Assembly (NCBI GenBank): GCA_020832805.1
Contig: JAFIED010000253.1
Coordinates: 1-47,914 of the forward strand
Length of the DNA: 47,914 nt
DNA from: Pararhodobacter sp.
Lineage (GTDB): Bacteria; Pseudomonadota; Alphaproteobacteria; Rhodobacterales; Rhodobacteraceae
Reading direction: 5' to 3'
The notes under the pieces are model-generated. The model was not told the origin of the DNA. It did not search any database and saw only the letters and a program-made list of their open reading frames with translations. The translations under genes and the position numbers were made by a program. Position 1 is the first letter of the stretch, and each line of letters starts with the position of its first letter. This document shows, piece by piece, positions 8,404 to 15,414 of this stretch.

Positions 8404-10257
8404 TCAAGACCCGGGATGCACTTTGATACAGCGAAGAGTGATATGTTTTCCTTTCTCACGTATCTTGCTGACATTCTCTTTCCCGAACTTGCGCTGCAGA
8501 AGTTCTTCCCCTTCAGTGTCTTTTCGAGTATCCAGAATCAGGCAGCCATTTTGAGACATCCGTTCGTACACACTGTCGAGATAAGTCGATACCGGATAAT
8601 GAAAACCCCAGCTTAGAGTTGAAACAACAAGATCGAGCGGGGGTAGGTCTTCCGAAAGAAGACCATCATCAGGAGCGTCAATCGTTGTTATTCTTCTGGG
8701 GTCAACGCCTCTGGCCTGAAGAAAATTTGATGCCGTACTCAGAGAATTGTAAAACGCTCCCTTTCTTTCGTAGCCGTACCAAATCGCGTCAGACGTTTCG
8801 CTTCTGTCCAGAAGAAAAAGCTTAGCGCCAGCTGAATCGAAATGTCGAAAGAGGTAATGATCAAGTCCCGCCATTCCACAGCCCACGTCGAGTATGTTTT
8901 GTGCAACTTTTGGAAGGAATGGTTTAAGCTCCAGGTACTCGGCCTTCATGGTTTCAAGATACTGGCGGATAACCTTCTTGTAATTGCGATTCACATAATC
9001 CGAGATGATCTCATCTCTCGACACGCGGCGTGGTCCTTTTGGGGAGTCTTGCTTTGTCTTCCGCTTCTCTTCGGCAGGCAAGATATTGGTCCGCTGAAGC
9101 AGAATGAACTTTGCAACTTCTTTTTCATATCGAGAGGCTGATTCGCTACTTGCCGTGCGTAGTGCTTTCAGGATCTTGCCGGAAACCGCTTCGCTCGAAA
9201 ACCTCTGAAAAGCATTGTTACTTAACATTTCCGGATCGTACCGACTCCGGTTCCGATGAACAAACGATAACGCTTTCGCCAATTTCTTCGGACTGTCTTT
9301 TTCAACCAGAACGCCCAAAGTGTGTTCAGAGATCAGATCTTCGGGACCACCGCATCTTGTTGCAACAACGGGCTTTCCGGCCGCGAGTGCTTCCAGGACA
9401 GGCAGGCCGAATGTTTCGAAGTCACTCGGTACGACACAGCAGTCAATACGGTGAGTAATCGCATGAATTTCGTCCCTGCTTGCAACCCCGAAAAGATAGA
9501 CATTTTCCTGAAGGTGGTGCGATTCCAGAAACTCTCTTACTCGGTCTTCGGTCCAAGGCTCTTCAAGTGGGCCAGCGATGATCAGTCGACCGCCGCCGGT
9601 CTCTGCATGAAACAGACGAAAGGCTTCTATAAGCAGGTCAACCCGTTTGAAGGTGCGCCAGTTTGTCCATGCACCAAAGACAAAATGATCTGCTGACCAG
9701 GCAAGAAAATCAGATAGCCGACCGTCGTCGTCCAGTGGCGCAGGTTTCTGGAAGAACCGGGTCGGCAGACTGTTTGGCAGCACGCTGATATCATTGCGAA
9801 TGCCCCGCATTTGCATCGTGTGCGCCAGGGGTGAAGAAACGGCGCCAACCACCGCAGCGTCCCGCATTGCAAGCAGAAGTGCCGCAGGTAGGTCGGCGAG
9901 GGTCAGATATTGCCGGTCATACACCGTCCTGTGTTCCTGAACGACGAACGGTATGCCCAGTTTCTGGAATAGCCGATGCGCCAGAATGGCAGGATATTCC
10001 GACGTGCATACAGCCAGCGATACGTCAGGGGTGCCGGCCGGGAAAGGGTTGGCGGCCTCTTGCGGGTTGTCAAGATAACGGAGGAGCGCCTTGTGGTCGA
10101 CCTGCGGGAATTCATGCGGCGCGGACTTCCCTTTGGTGGCAAGCGTGATCCGAACACCCTGCGCAGACAGTCCGTCGATGATTGTCCACAGGCAGTCAGA
10201 TTTCAGCTCCGTGTCTCGTGACGGGATGTATTTCAGAATGACAAGGACATGTATCAT
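8404..10257 (-). CDS. GT4 glycosyltransferase fused to a class I methyltransferase (617 aa)
   Basis: Bifunctional protein. Residues 1 to about 370 form a GT-B fold of family GT4: VVQEH at 105-109, VLPNSLP at 159-165 and the donor-site E-x7-E block DFETFGLPVLEALAAGKP at 279-296. A charged linker (about 375-415, rich in Lys/Arg/Glu) leads to a SAM methyltransferase from about 440 on, with motif I ILDVGCGMAG at 455-464 and DLVVSTLSWGFHY at 542-554 as the motif IV region. The likely role is to add a sugar and methylate it or the next residue. The ATG at 10257 lies 1 base after the TAG of the upstream gene, so they are co-transcribed. The C-terminal half is visibly richer in AT than the N-terminal third, which suggests a fusion of parts of different origin. 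Confidence 0.8.
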   Translation of the reverse strand: MIHVLVILKYIPSRDTELKSDCLWTIIDGLSAQGVRITLATKGKSAPHEFPQVDHKALLRYLDNPQEAANPFPAGTPDVSLAVCTSEYPAILAHRLFQKLGIPFVVQEHRTVYDRQYLTLADLPAALLLAMRDAAVVGAVSSPLAHTMQMRGIRNDISVLPNSLPTRFFQKPAPLDDDGRLSDFLAWSADHFVFGAWTNWRTFKRVDLLIEAFRLFHAETGGGRLIIAGPLEEPWTEDRVREFLESHHLQENVYLFGVASRDEIHAITHRIDCCVVPSDFETFGLPVLEALAAGKPVVATRCGGPEDLISEHTLGVLVEKDSPKKLAKALSFVHRNRSRYDPEMLSNNAFQRFSSEAVSGKILKALRTASSESASRYEKEVAKFILLQRTNILPAEEKRKTKQDSPKGPRRVSRDEIISDYVNRNYKKVIRQYLETMKAEYLELKPFLPKVAQNILDVGCGMAGLDHYLFRHFDSAGAKLFLLDRSETSDAIWYGYERKGAFYNSLSTASNFLQARGVDPRRITTIDAPDDGLLSEDLPPLDLVVSTLSWGFHYPVSTYLDSVYERMSQNGCLILDTRKDTEGEELLQRKFGKENVSKIREKGKHITLRCIKVHPGS

Positions 10258-10258
10258 G

Positions 10259-11347
10259 CTAGTGGTGCAATCTTTCCTCGGTCAAAGCCGTGATTACGCG
10301 TTCGGTGGCTTCTTCAACCGACATGCCGGGGGAGATTTGTATGACAGGGACACTGATCTCGCGCAGCGCTTCCCCCGCCATGATCGAGATTCGGGCCATC
10401 TTCTGCAGAGCCTGTGTTCTCTCATGGTTTCTCATGGTTTGCATTCTTTGTGGCAAACCCTTCGGCCTTGTGACCAATCGCCCCATGCATGTATCCGGGT
10501 GCTCCTGAAGCATGACAAGCGCAAGTGGCATGGGGGTGGATCGCAGATATCTGCGGACTGCGTCTTCGTCCAGTAAGCCATCAGCATATGCAAATAACGA
10601 ATTGGCCCTGCATACGAATCCTTCGTCGAAAAGGTAAAGGGTTCCGGCTACCGGCGTTGCAGAGAGGTAACGAAACAGTACATCTTCGAGAAATACCTTC
10701 AGCCTTTCGCTTTCATGCGTGCTTGCCAGCGCCTCAGACACGGATCGGACGAATTCTGGGTGGGCCAGCATGAAGCCGAACATCTTTTGCGAAGCGTCAT
10801 TCGCTGCGATGCGTGATGGGTCCGGTTTTGACAGTGGCGCCAAGCCTTCCTGCTTGGCGAGGGCCTTCAACAGGGTTGTTTTCCCGGATCCTGACGGCCC
10901 GATCACATCGATATAGGGTAGTCGGGCCGGCGGTGCGGTGTGGTGTGCGGCAAGGCGGCGTTGCTCGTTTTCGAAACGCATCGCCTGGACCAGCGCGGTA
11001 TCGCCGGCTTCCGGATTAAGCGCGATGGCTCTCGCAAGGGAATGCCGGGCCAGATCAGACTGGCCGTTGATCAGCCGTGCCCGGGCAAGGGCGCTCCCAG
11101 CTCCGCTAAGCAACGCCCGGCCGAGGGCCTGCCGCGATACGCCGCCTGCCTGCAATGCTGCTGACAGCCGGCGCGCCTCGTCCGTTGCGCCGGTCAGGGA
11201 AAGTGCCTGCAGCCGGTAAAGCGCCCGTTCGATCTGTTCTGGCGTCGCGCTGCCCCGGCCGGGTATCGCCACCGGCTGACGCGCAAGGGCCGGCCAATCG
11301 CCAGTCTGCCACAACAACCGCGCCGTCGACAGGTCTGGTGCGGTCAT
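10259..11347 (-). CDS. P-loop kinase-like protein with helical N-terminus (362 aa)
   Basis: Residues 1 to about 135 are helical and TPR-like, covering segments such as EQIERALYRLQALSLTG. From about 144 on lies a P-loop NTPase with Walker A GPSGSGKTT at 150-158, a Walker-B-like LYLFDEGF at 237-244 and an Arg-rich lid RLVTRPKGLPQRM at 290-302. The layout resembles nucleoside/nucleotide kinases and related small-molecule kinases more than ABC ATPases, since no ABC signature is seen. It may phosphorylate a sugar, lipid carrier or glycan end. The substrate is unknown. It overlaps the upstream coiled-coil gene by 4 nt (ATGA) and abuts the GT4-methyltransferase gene, so all three are probably made together. 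Confidence 0.6.
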   Translation of the reverse strand: MTAPDLSTARLLWQTGDWPALARQPVAIPGRGSATPEQIERALYRLQALSLTGATDEARRLSAALQAGGVSRQALGRALLSGAGSALARARLINGQSDLARHSLARAIALNPEAGDTALVQAMRFENEQRRLAAHHTAPPARLPYIDVIGPSGSGKTTLLKALAKQEGLAPLSKPDPSRIAANDASQKMFGFMLAHPEFVRSVSEALASTHESERLKVFLEDVLFRYLSATPVAGTLYLFDEGFVCRANSLFAYADGLLDEDAVRRYLRSTPMPLALVMLQEHPDTCMGRLVTRPKGLPQRMQTMRNHERTQALQKMARISIMAGEALREISVPVIQISPGMSVEEATERVITALTEERLHH

Positions 11348-12471
11348 GGCGTCGTTTCCCGCGCCGTGGTTGGCAGCTTCAGCAGGTCACGCAGCATATC
11401 GATCTGCACTTCGGCACGGATAAGTTCGTCCTCGATCGCGCGCTGCCGTTTCTCTGTCTGGGTCATGCTTCCCTTGAGCATTGCAAGCTGACCCTCGAGC
11501 GCGGCGATGTCGGCGTCCTTCTTTTTCAGCGCAGTATCCTGCGAGTGAAGGGCGTCCTTGAGCTCGACCACCCTTGCCTCTGCGGCCTTGCGCCCGTCAC
11601 GCTCTTGCGCGCGTTCGGCCTCCAGCGCCTTTCTGGCCTCGGCGGCGGCGGTCAGTTCGGTGCCCTTCTGCGCCAGGGTATTCTTGAGCTCGACCACCCT
11701 TGCCTCTGCGGCCTTGCGCCCGTCACGCTCTTGCGCGCGTTCGGCCTCCAGCGCCTTTCTGGCCTCGGCGGCGGCGGTCAGTTCGGTGTCCTTCTGCGCC
11801 AGGGCGTCCTTGAGCTCGACCATGCGCAACGCACGCGGATCGAGCCGAAAATGGACGCAGGGAATATCTGGGTCGTCCAGATTGCGTCCGGCGATCCCGT
11901 AGCCGGCTTCGCCCAGTTGCGCGGCAAGCCTGGTCATGGGCTGTGCGCCGTCATAGAGCGCTTCCTGCCCAGAGCGCAGAATGACATGCGCAAAGCGGTC
12001 GCCTGGTGCCATGGCCTGCAGGGCGGCGGCGATGACCTGCTCTTCGCCGCGCAGATCGACGATCAATACGTCCGCGGTGCCTTCGGTGGGCGGCAGCGCG
12101 GCCCTGACCTGGTCCAGCGGTCGCGTTTCCACGGCGATCTGGCGGGCAGTTCTGAGGTTGGGAAACAGATCCCGTAACGTGCCAGAGGGGGGGCGGGTGC
12201 TGGACAGGGCGGTAAAGTTGTACATCGTCAACTGCGCCTGCCCGCGTTCCGGTCCAACCAGAAATGGATGCAATGACAGCCTATCCACTGCCTTTGCCTG
12301 CTTGCGCAATGTGGCCGGCATCATCGGCGCCGGCAGGGCAAGAGCCAAATGTCGCGCGGGCTGGGCCAGAAGTGATGCCGGATCCTCCAGATCAATTCCC
12401 AGAAAGAAGATTGTGCCGATTTCCTGCTCGCGGGCGATGTCAGACAGGAAGGCATCATAGGGCTGCATCAT
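11344..12471 (-). CDS. FkbM-like domain with repeat-built coiled coil (375 aa)
   Basis: Residues about 75-210 resemble the second half of FkbM-type methyltransferases: LTMYNFTALSST at 81-92, FPNL at 103-106, VETRPLDQV at 114-122, and ADVLIVDLRGEEQVI at 133-147 in place of the usual LKIDVEGAE. The SAM-binding DVGAN-type motif is missing, so this half may be degenerate or structural. Residues about 216-365 are a coiled coil containing two 42-residue repeats (218-259 and 260-301) and the start of a third. The DNA copies are almost identical. The gene lies 3 bases after the 529-aa coiled-coil gene and overlaps the kinase-like gene by 4 nt. The function is inferred only; a scaffold or spacer in glycan assembly is plausible. 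Confidence 0.6.
   Translation of the reverse strand: MMQPYDAFLSDIAREQEIGTIFFLGIDLEDPASLLAQPARHLALALPAPMMPATLRKQAKAVDRLSLHPFLVGPERGQAQLTMYNFTALSSTRPPSGTLRDLFPNLRTARQIAVETRPLDQVRAALPPTEGTADVLIVDLRGEEQVIAAALQAMAPGDRFAHVILRSGQEALYDGAQPMTRLAAQLGEAGYGIAGRNLDDPDIPCVHFRLDPRALRMVELKDALAQKDTELTAAAEARKALEAERAQERDGRKAAEARVVELKNTLAQKGTELTAAAEARKALEAERAQERDGRKAAEARVVELKDALHSQDTALKKKDADIAALEGQLAMLKGSMTQTEKRQRAIEDELIRAEVQIDMLRDLLKLPTTARETTP
11560..11811. repeat. Two 126-bp tandem repeats inside the coiled-coil gene
   Basis: Two consecutive 126-base units, 11560-11685 and 11686-11811, differ at only about three to five positions by eye, and a third copy begins at 11812 (gagctcgacc) before diverging. 126 bases equal 42 codons, that is exactly six heptads, so gain or loss of a unit keeps both reading frame and heptad register. 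Confidence 0.9.
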
Positions 12472-12474
12472 CGG

Positions 12475-14064
12475 TCACTTCCCCCGCATCAGCAAATGCC
12501 GCAACATGCGCAATGGCCATGTAATCCGGTATGATTTCGACGCAAAGAAGCGCGCGATCTCCTCTTCGCGCGCCTGCAGTTCACGCCGGACAGTGGCCAG
12601 CGCGTCAGCTTGCAGCCGCTGCTCTTCGGCACTGCGGGCTGTCAGGGCGTTCAGCGCGTCCTCGCGCTCTATCAGCCGGGCGGTCAGGGTGCCCAGCTCG
12701 CTGTCACGCGTGGCAAGGGTCTGCTGCAAGCCGGCGGCCTCTTCGCGCAGTGCGGTCTCGGTCTCGTGGTTGGCGCGCAGGCGGAGCGCCAGTTCCTCGG
12801 CCTGCCTTGCCTGAAGCCGGCCCTCTTCCTCGAGGCGGGCCTGGGCTTCCTGCGTTTCGGCCAGTGCGGCCTCCCGTGCGGCCAACATCTCGGCCAGGGT
12901 ACGTTGCTCTTCGGCACTGCGGGCTGTCAGGGCGTTCAGCGCGTCCTCGCGCTCTATCAGCCGGGCGGTCAGGGTGACCAGCTCGCTGTCACGCGTGGCA
13001 AGGGTCTGCTGCAAGCCGGCGGCCTCTTCGCGCAGTGCCGTCTCGGCCAGACGGCTGGTGCTCAGGCTGACAGCCAGTCCATCGGCCTTTTCGGCCAGGG
13101 CGCGTCTGTCATTTTCCAGCCGGGCCTGGGCCTCCTGCGCCTGTGACAGCTGGGTCTCGGTGCTTTCCAGCCCCTGACGAAGCTGATGCAACTGGTGCTC
13201 CAGGCGTTCACGCGCGGCACGGCTTTCGGCGCCCTTCCGCTCGGCCTCGGCAAGCCTGACCTCCAGCGCTGTCATTTCGGCTTGCTGGCGCGCCAGGTCC
13301 TTCTTCAGGGTCTCGCGGTCGTTTCGGGCCTCGCGGGCTTTTTCCTGCGTGGCCAGCAATTCGCCCAGGACTGCCTCATGTTCCTCGTTCAGCGCTGCCG
13401 CTGCTTCGCGTGCCTTGGCCGCCTCGGCCTGTTCGGCGGTCAGGCGTTCGAGTGCTTCGCTGATTTCCTGCCGCAGCCGCGTCATCTCGGCCCGTGTGGC
13501 GGCATGAAGCCGGCGCACCGAGTCCAGATCCGCCGCATTCCAGTCTTCTGGCAGGGCGGCGGCCGTACTGGCCTCCAGTTCTTCGGCCAAGGCGCGCGCG
13601 GCCGCATCACGGCGGAGTGCCTCGACTGCGAGCAGAAGGTATACCGCGTCGGGCGGCGGCAGCGCTGTGGACGCGTCCTTGTCGGTGGCCGGTGATGTCG
13701 CCCCGTTCAGCCACTGTCCCGGGTCGCTCAGGAAGGCGGTATCTGTCAGGATTTTTGTGCGCCGACGGTTGCGGCGAAGGAGGGCCAGCAGCGCCTCGCC
13801 CTGCGCGCGCCACTCGGCCAGTGCCGTCGCCACGTCCTGCCCCTCGGCCATCGCATGGGCCAGGGCATCGGCGGGGGGCATATGGACAATAAGGATAGGC
13901 AGGTCTTCCTGAACCTGATCGGCGATGCCGATCAGGCGGATTTGCGTGCCCAACGGTGCAAGCGTGGCGTGTAAAGAGGCCATCCGCTGCGGGCAGGAAA
14001 TGGCGGCGAGAACGACCGACTCTGCAGCGATAAGCGTTCCATTGTCTTCGGCCTTGGTACTCAA
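12475..14064 (-). CDS. Long coiled-coil protein of the glycan locus (529 aa)
   Basis: Residues 1 to about 155 are an alpha/beta globular region that I do not recognise. About 170-500 is an almost unbroken Glu/Ala/Arg/Gln-rich coiled coil. It contains a near-exact 48-residue repeat (341-388 and 436-483, 95 residues apart). The C-terminus, ARFFASKSYRITWPLRMLR, resembles the short S-x-S-[WY]-R-[IL]-T-x-P-L-R segment often found beside coiled coils in bacterial polysaccharide-cluster glycosyltransferases. Here no catalytic domain follows it. The start is TTG 14064, with GGGAAC about 7 bases upstream, so it is not firm. It is followed 3 bases later by the second coiled-coil gene, and the two products may pair. 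No membrane segment is seen. Confidence 0.6.
   Translation of the reverse strand: MSTKAEDNGTLIAAESVVLAAISCPQRMASLHATLAPLGTQIRLIGIADQVQEDLPILIVHMPPADALAHAMAEGQDVATALAEWRAQGEALLALLRRNRRRTKILTDTAFLSDPGQWLNGATSPATDKDASTALPPPDAVYLLLAVEALRRDAAARALAEELEASTAAALPEDWNAADLDSVRRLHAATRAEMTRLRQEISEALERLTAEQAEAAKAREAAAALNEEHEAVLGELLATQEKAREARNDRETLKKDLARQQAEMTALEVRLAEAERKGAESRAARERLEHQLHQLRQGLESTETQLSQAQEAQARLENDRRALAEKADGLAVSLSTSRLAETALREEAAGLQQTLATRDSELVTLTARLIEREDALNALTARSAEEQRTLAEMLAAREAALAETQEAQARLEEEGRLQARQAEELALRLRANHETETALREEAAGLQQTLATRDSELGTLTARLIEREDALNALTARSAEEQRLQADALATVRRELQAREEEIARFFASKSYRITWPLRMLRHLLMRGK
12621..13051. repeat. Direct repeat pair of about 145 bp, 285 bp apart, inside the coiled-coil gene
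   Basis: The segment at about 12621-12765 recurs at about 12906-13050 with only a few base differences (for example gggtgcccag against gggtgaccag). The 285-base spacing equals 95 codons, which fits 12 heptads plus one hendecad. The sequence between the copies is more diverged but shares the EAQARLE start, so the original unit was probably the full 95 residues. Confidence 0.85.
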
Positions 14065-14173
14065 GATCTTGTTCCCGTGATGTTGACAGCCGCAAGTTTC
14101 CAGGCCCTGTTGATCCTACCCCCTTGTGCTGCGATCGCAGGCGCAGAGGGGTAACGCGCTTACCGTCTCGGCC

Positions 14174-15193
14174 TCAACTGCGCCTGCGCGTCAGTTTGCG
14201 CAGTTCAACGATCTGGGCCAGTTGTTCGTCCGAGAAGAGGTAGAGTTCATTGCGCGTCAGCCGCTCTCCGGTTCTCAGGCCCTGATCAGGTATGCGCCAA
14301 TTCTCGCCATATAGCTGAAAGAGAATCTCCTCGGCATTCCCAGGCACCCGAATCGGCCAGTCCCCGAGAAAGGCGTTGGCAAAGTCATGATACCCTTCGC
14401 GGTCGCGAGACTTCCTGAAACGGGAACCGACCGAGATGTCGAACTCCCCTTCTGAGTCGAACCATGCCCAGGAAAAATCCAGAGCGACGCTGCGATCAGA
14501 GGGCGAGGTGATATAGACGGTGCATGACTTCGCCCCCTTCACGGCAAAACCCGCATCGACGAGGTGCTTGACGATATGAATTGCCTCGTCAACCACCAAG
14601 GCAGGTTCCTCATGCCGGGACAGGTAGATCGTGTCGAACAGCCCGGCATCATGAACGATGAAGTCGCCTTCCCGCACGGCACCCAGCAGGTTGCCATAAG
14701 CAGGCATGAGATCATGATCAAAGGTACGCTTCAACTCGTCGGCCACTGCTTCGAAAAGCCGCCGTGCCGCTTGCTTGCGTTGCGGCGTCCAGCCCGGGCT
14801 GAGCCGGCCGAACTTGGTGAACACATAGCCCTGTTCCAGTTGCGCCTTCAGTGCCTCGACCTGACTTTCCCGGCCATTGGACACTACATGTGCGGTGGCG
14901 TCCTTTCCAATCGTCAGGCAGGCCCCTGTCACGTCGCGCAGGCTGATCGTGTCACCGTCGCCAATATAATCGGCAAGCTCGTGACAGCGCAGGTAGAACT
15001 GCCCCCCGGTTTTGCCAGCGCCATGGCTGTGGGTCGTGACAACAGGGATGTCGTTGACAAAAAGCGTTACTTTCGCGCCATCGTTTCGGGTCTTGCCGCT
15101 TACTGCCTTTTCTGCATCATCCACCAGCGGGCCCAATGTCCTGACCACGCCCGGAGGACCCTTGCTTTTGTCCGTTTTCGCCAATTCTGTCAC
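14174..15193 (-). CDS. LicD-like nucleotidyltransferase-fold protein (339 aa)
   Basis: Residues about 145-305 look like the LicD/fukutin family, which transfers phosphorylcholine-type or phospho-sugar groups to glycans: YGNLLGAVREGDFIVHDAG at 166-184 matches the family's GTLLGAVRHxGFIPWDDDID block, with His-Asp-Ala in place of the usual WDDD. Residues 1-125 form a beta-rich domain (KVTLFVNDIPVV at 41-52) that I do not recognise. The chosen start is GTG 15193; the frame stays open to a TTG at 15268 but without better support. AGGA lies directly against the GTG, poor spacing for a ribosome site. A 62-codon frame ends 2 bases upstream, so an ancestral frameshift that split a longer N-terminus is possible. 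Loss of part of the acidic motif makes activity uncertain. Confidence 0.6.
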   Translation of the reverse strand: MTELAKTDKSKGPPGVVRTLGPLVDDAEKAVSGKTRNDGAKVTLFVNDIPVVTTHSHGAGKTGGQFYLRCHELADYIGDGDTISLRDVTGACLTIGKDATAHVVSNGRESQVEALKAQLEQGYVFTKFGRLSPGWTPQRKQAARRLFEAVADELKRTFDHDLMPAYGNLLGAVREGDFIVHDAGLFDTIYLSRHEEPALVVDEAIHIVKHLVDAGFAVKGAKSCTVYITSPSDRSVALDFSWAWFDSEGEFDISVGSRFRKSRDREGYHDFANAFLGDWPIRVPGNAEEILFQLYGENWRIPDQGLRTGERLTRNELYLFSDEQLAQIVELRKLTRRRS

Positions 15194-15195
15194 TC

Positions 15196-15384
15196 CTATT
15201 CGCCCGTCTGCACAGATGTCGGGCCAGGCACCCTGAAACTGCATGTCATCCCATTGCCGATCTGACAATCTTGTACGTCAATGAAAGCCAGCACTTCCTG
15301 CGGGTAGTCCAGGGAGATCGGCCAAGAAAGCCCGGCAAAAGGCGCCGTTTTCGTCGGCAGGATGCTCTGAGCAGGTGTTGTCAC
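15196..15384 (-). CDS. Small hypothetical ORF before the LicD-like gene (62 aa)
   Basis: Open frame with GTG start at 15384, GGAG about 10 bases upstream, and TAG at 15196-15198. It lies 30 bases after the ATP-grasp gene and 2 bases before the GTG of the LicD-like gene, and so fills what would otherwise be a gap in a packed operon. The composition (SWPISLDYPQEVLAFIDV) looks protein-like and beta-rich. I do not recognise it. It is either a short real protein or the detached N-terminus of the LicD-like protein after a frameshift. Confidence 0.35.
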   Translation of the reverse strand: MTTPAQSILPTKTAPFAGLSWPISLDYPQEVLAFIDVQDCQIGNGMTCSFRVPGPTSVQTGE

Positions 15385-15414
15385 GCAGCTGTCTCCGTCA
15401 TCATGAAGCCAGCA

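Noticed and set aside
10259-11347. ABC-transporter ATPase for glycan export
   Set aside because: It has a Walker A motif but no ABC signature or Q-loop; the lid-like Arg segment and DEGF fit a small kinase better.
11560-11811. Possible CRISPR or other non-coding repeat array
   Set aside because: Repeats are contiguous without spacers, in frame, and encode a coiled coil; the same holds for 12621-13051.
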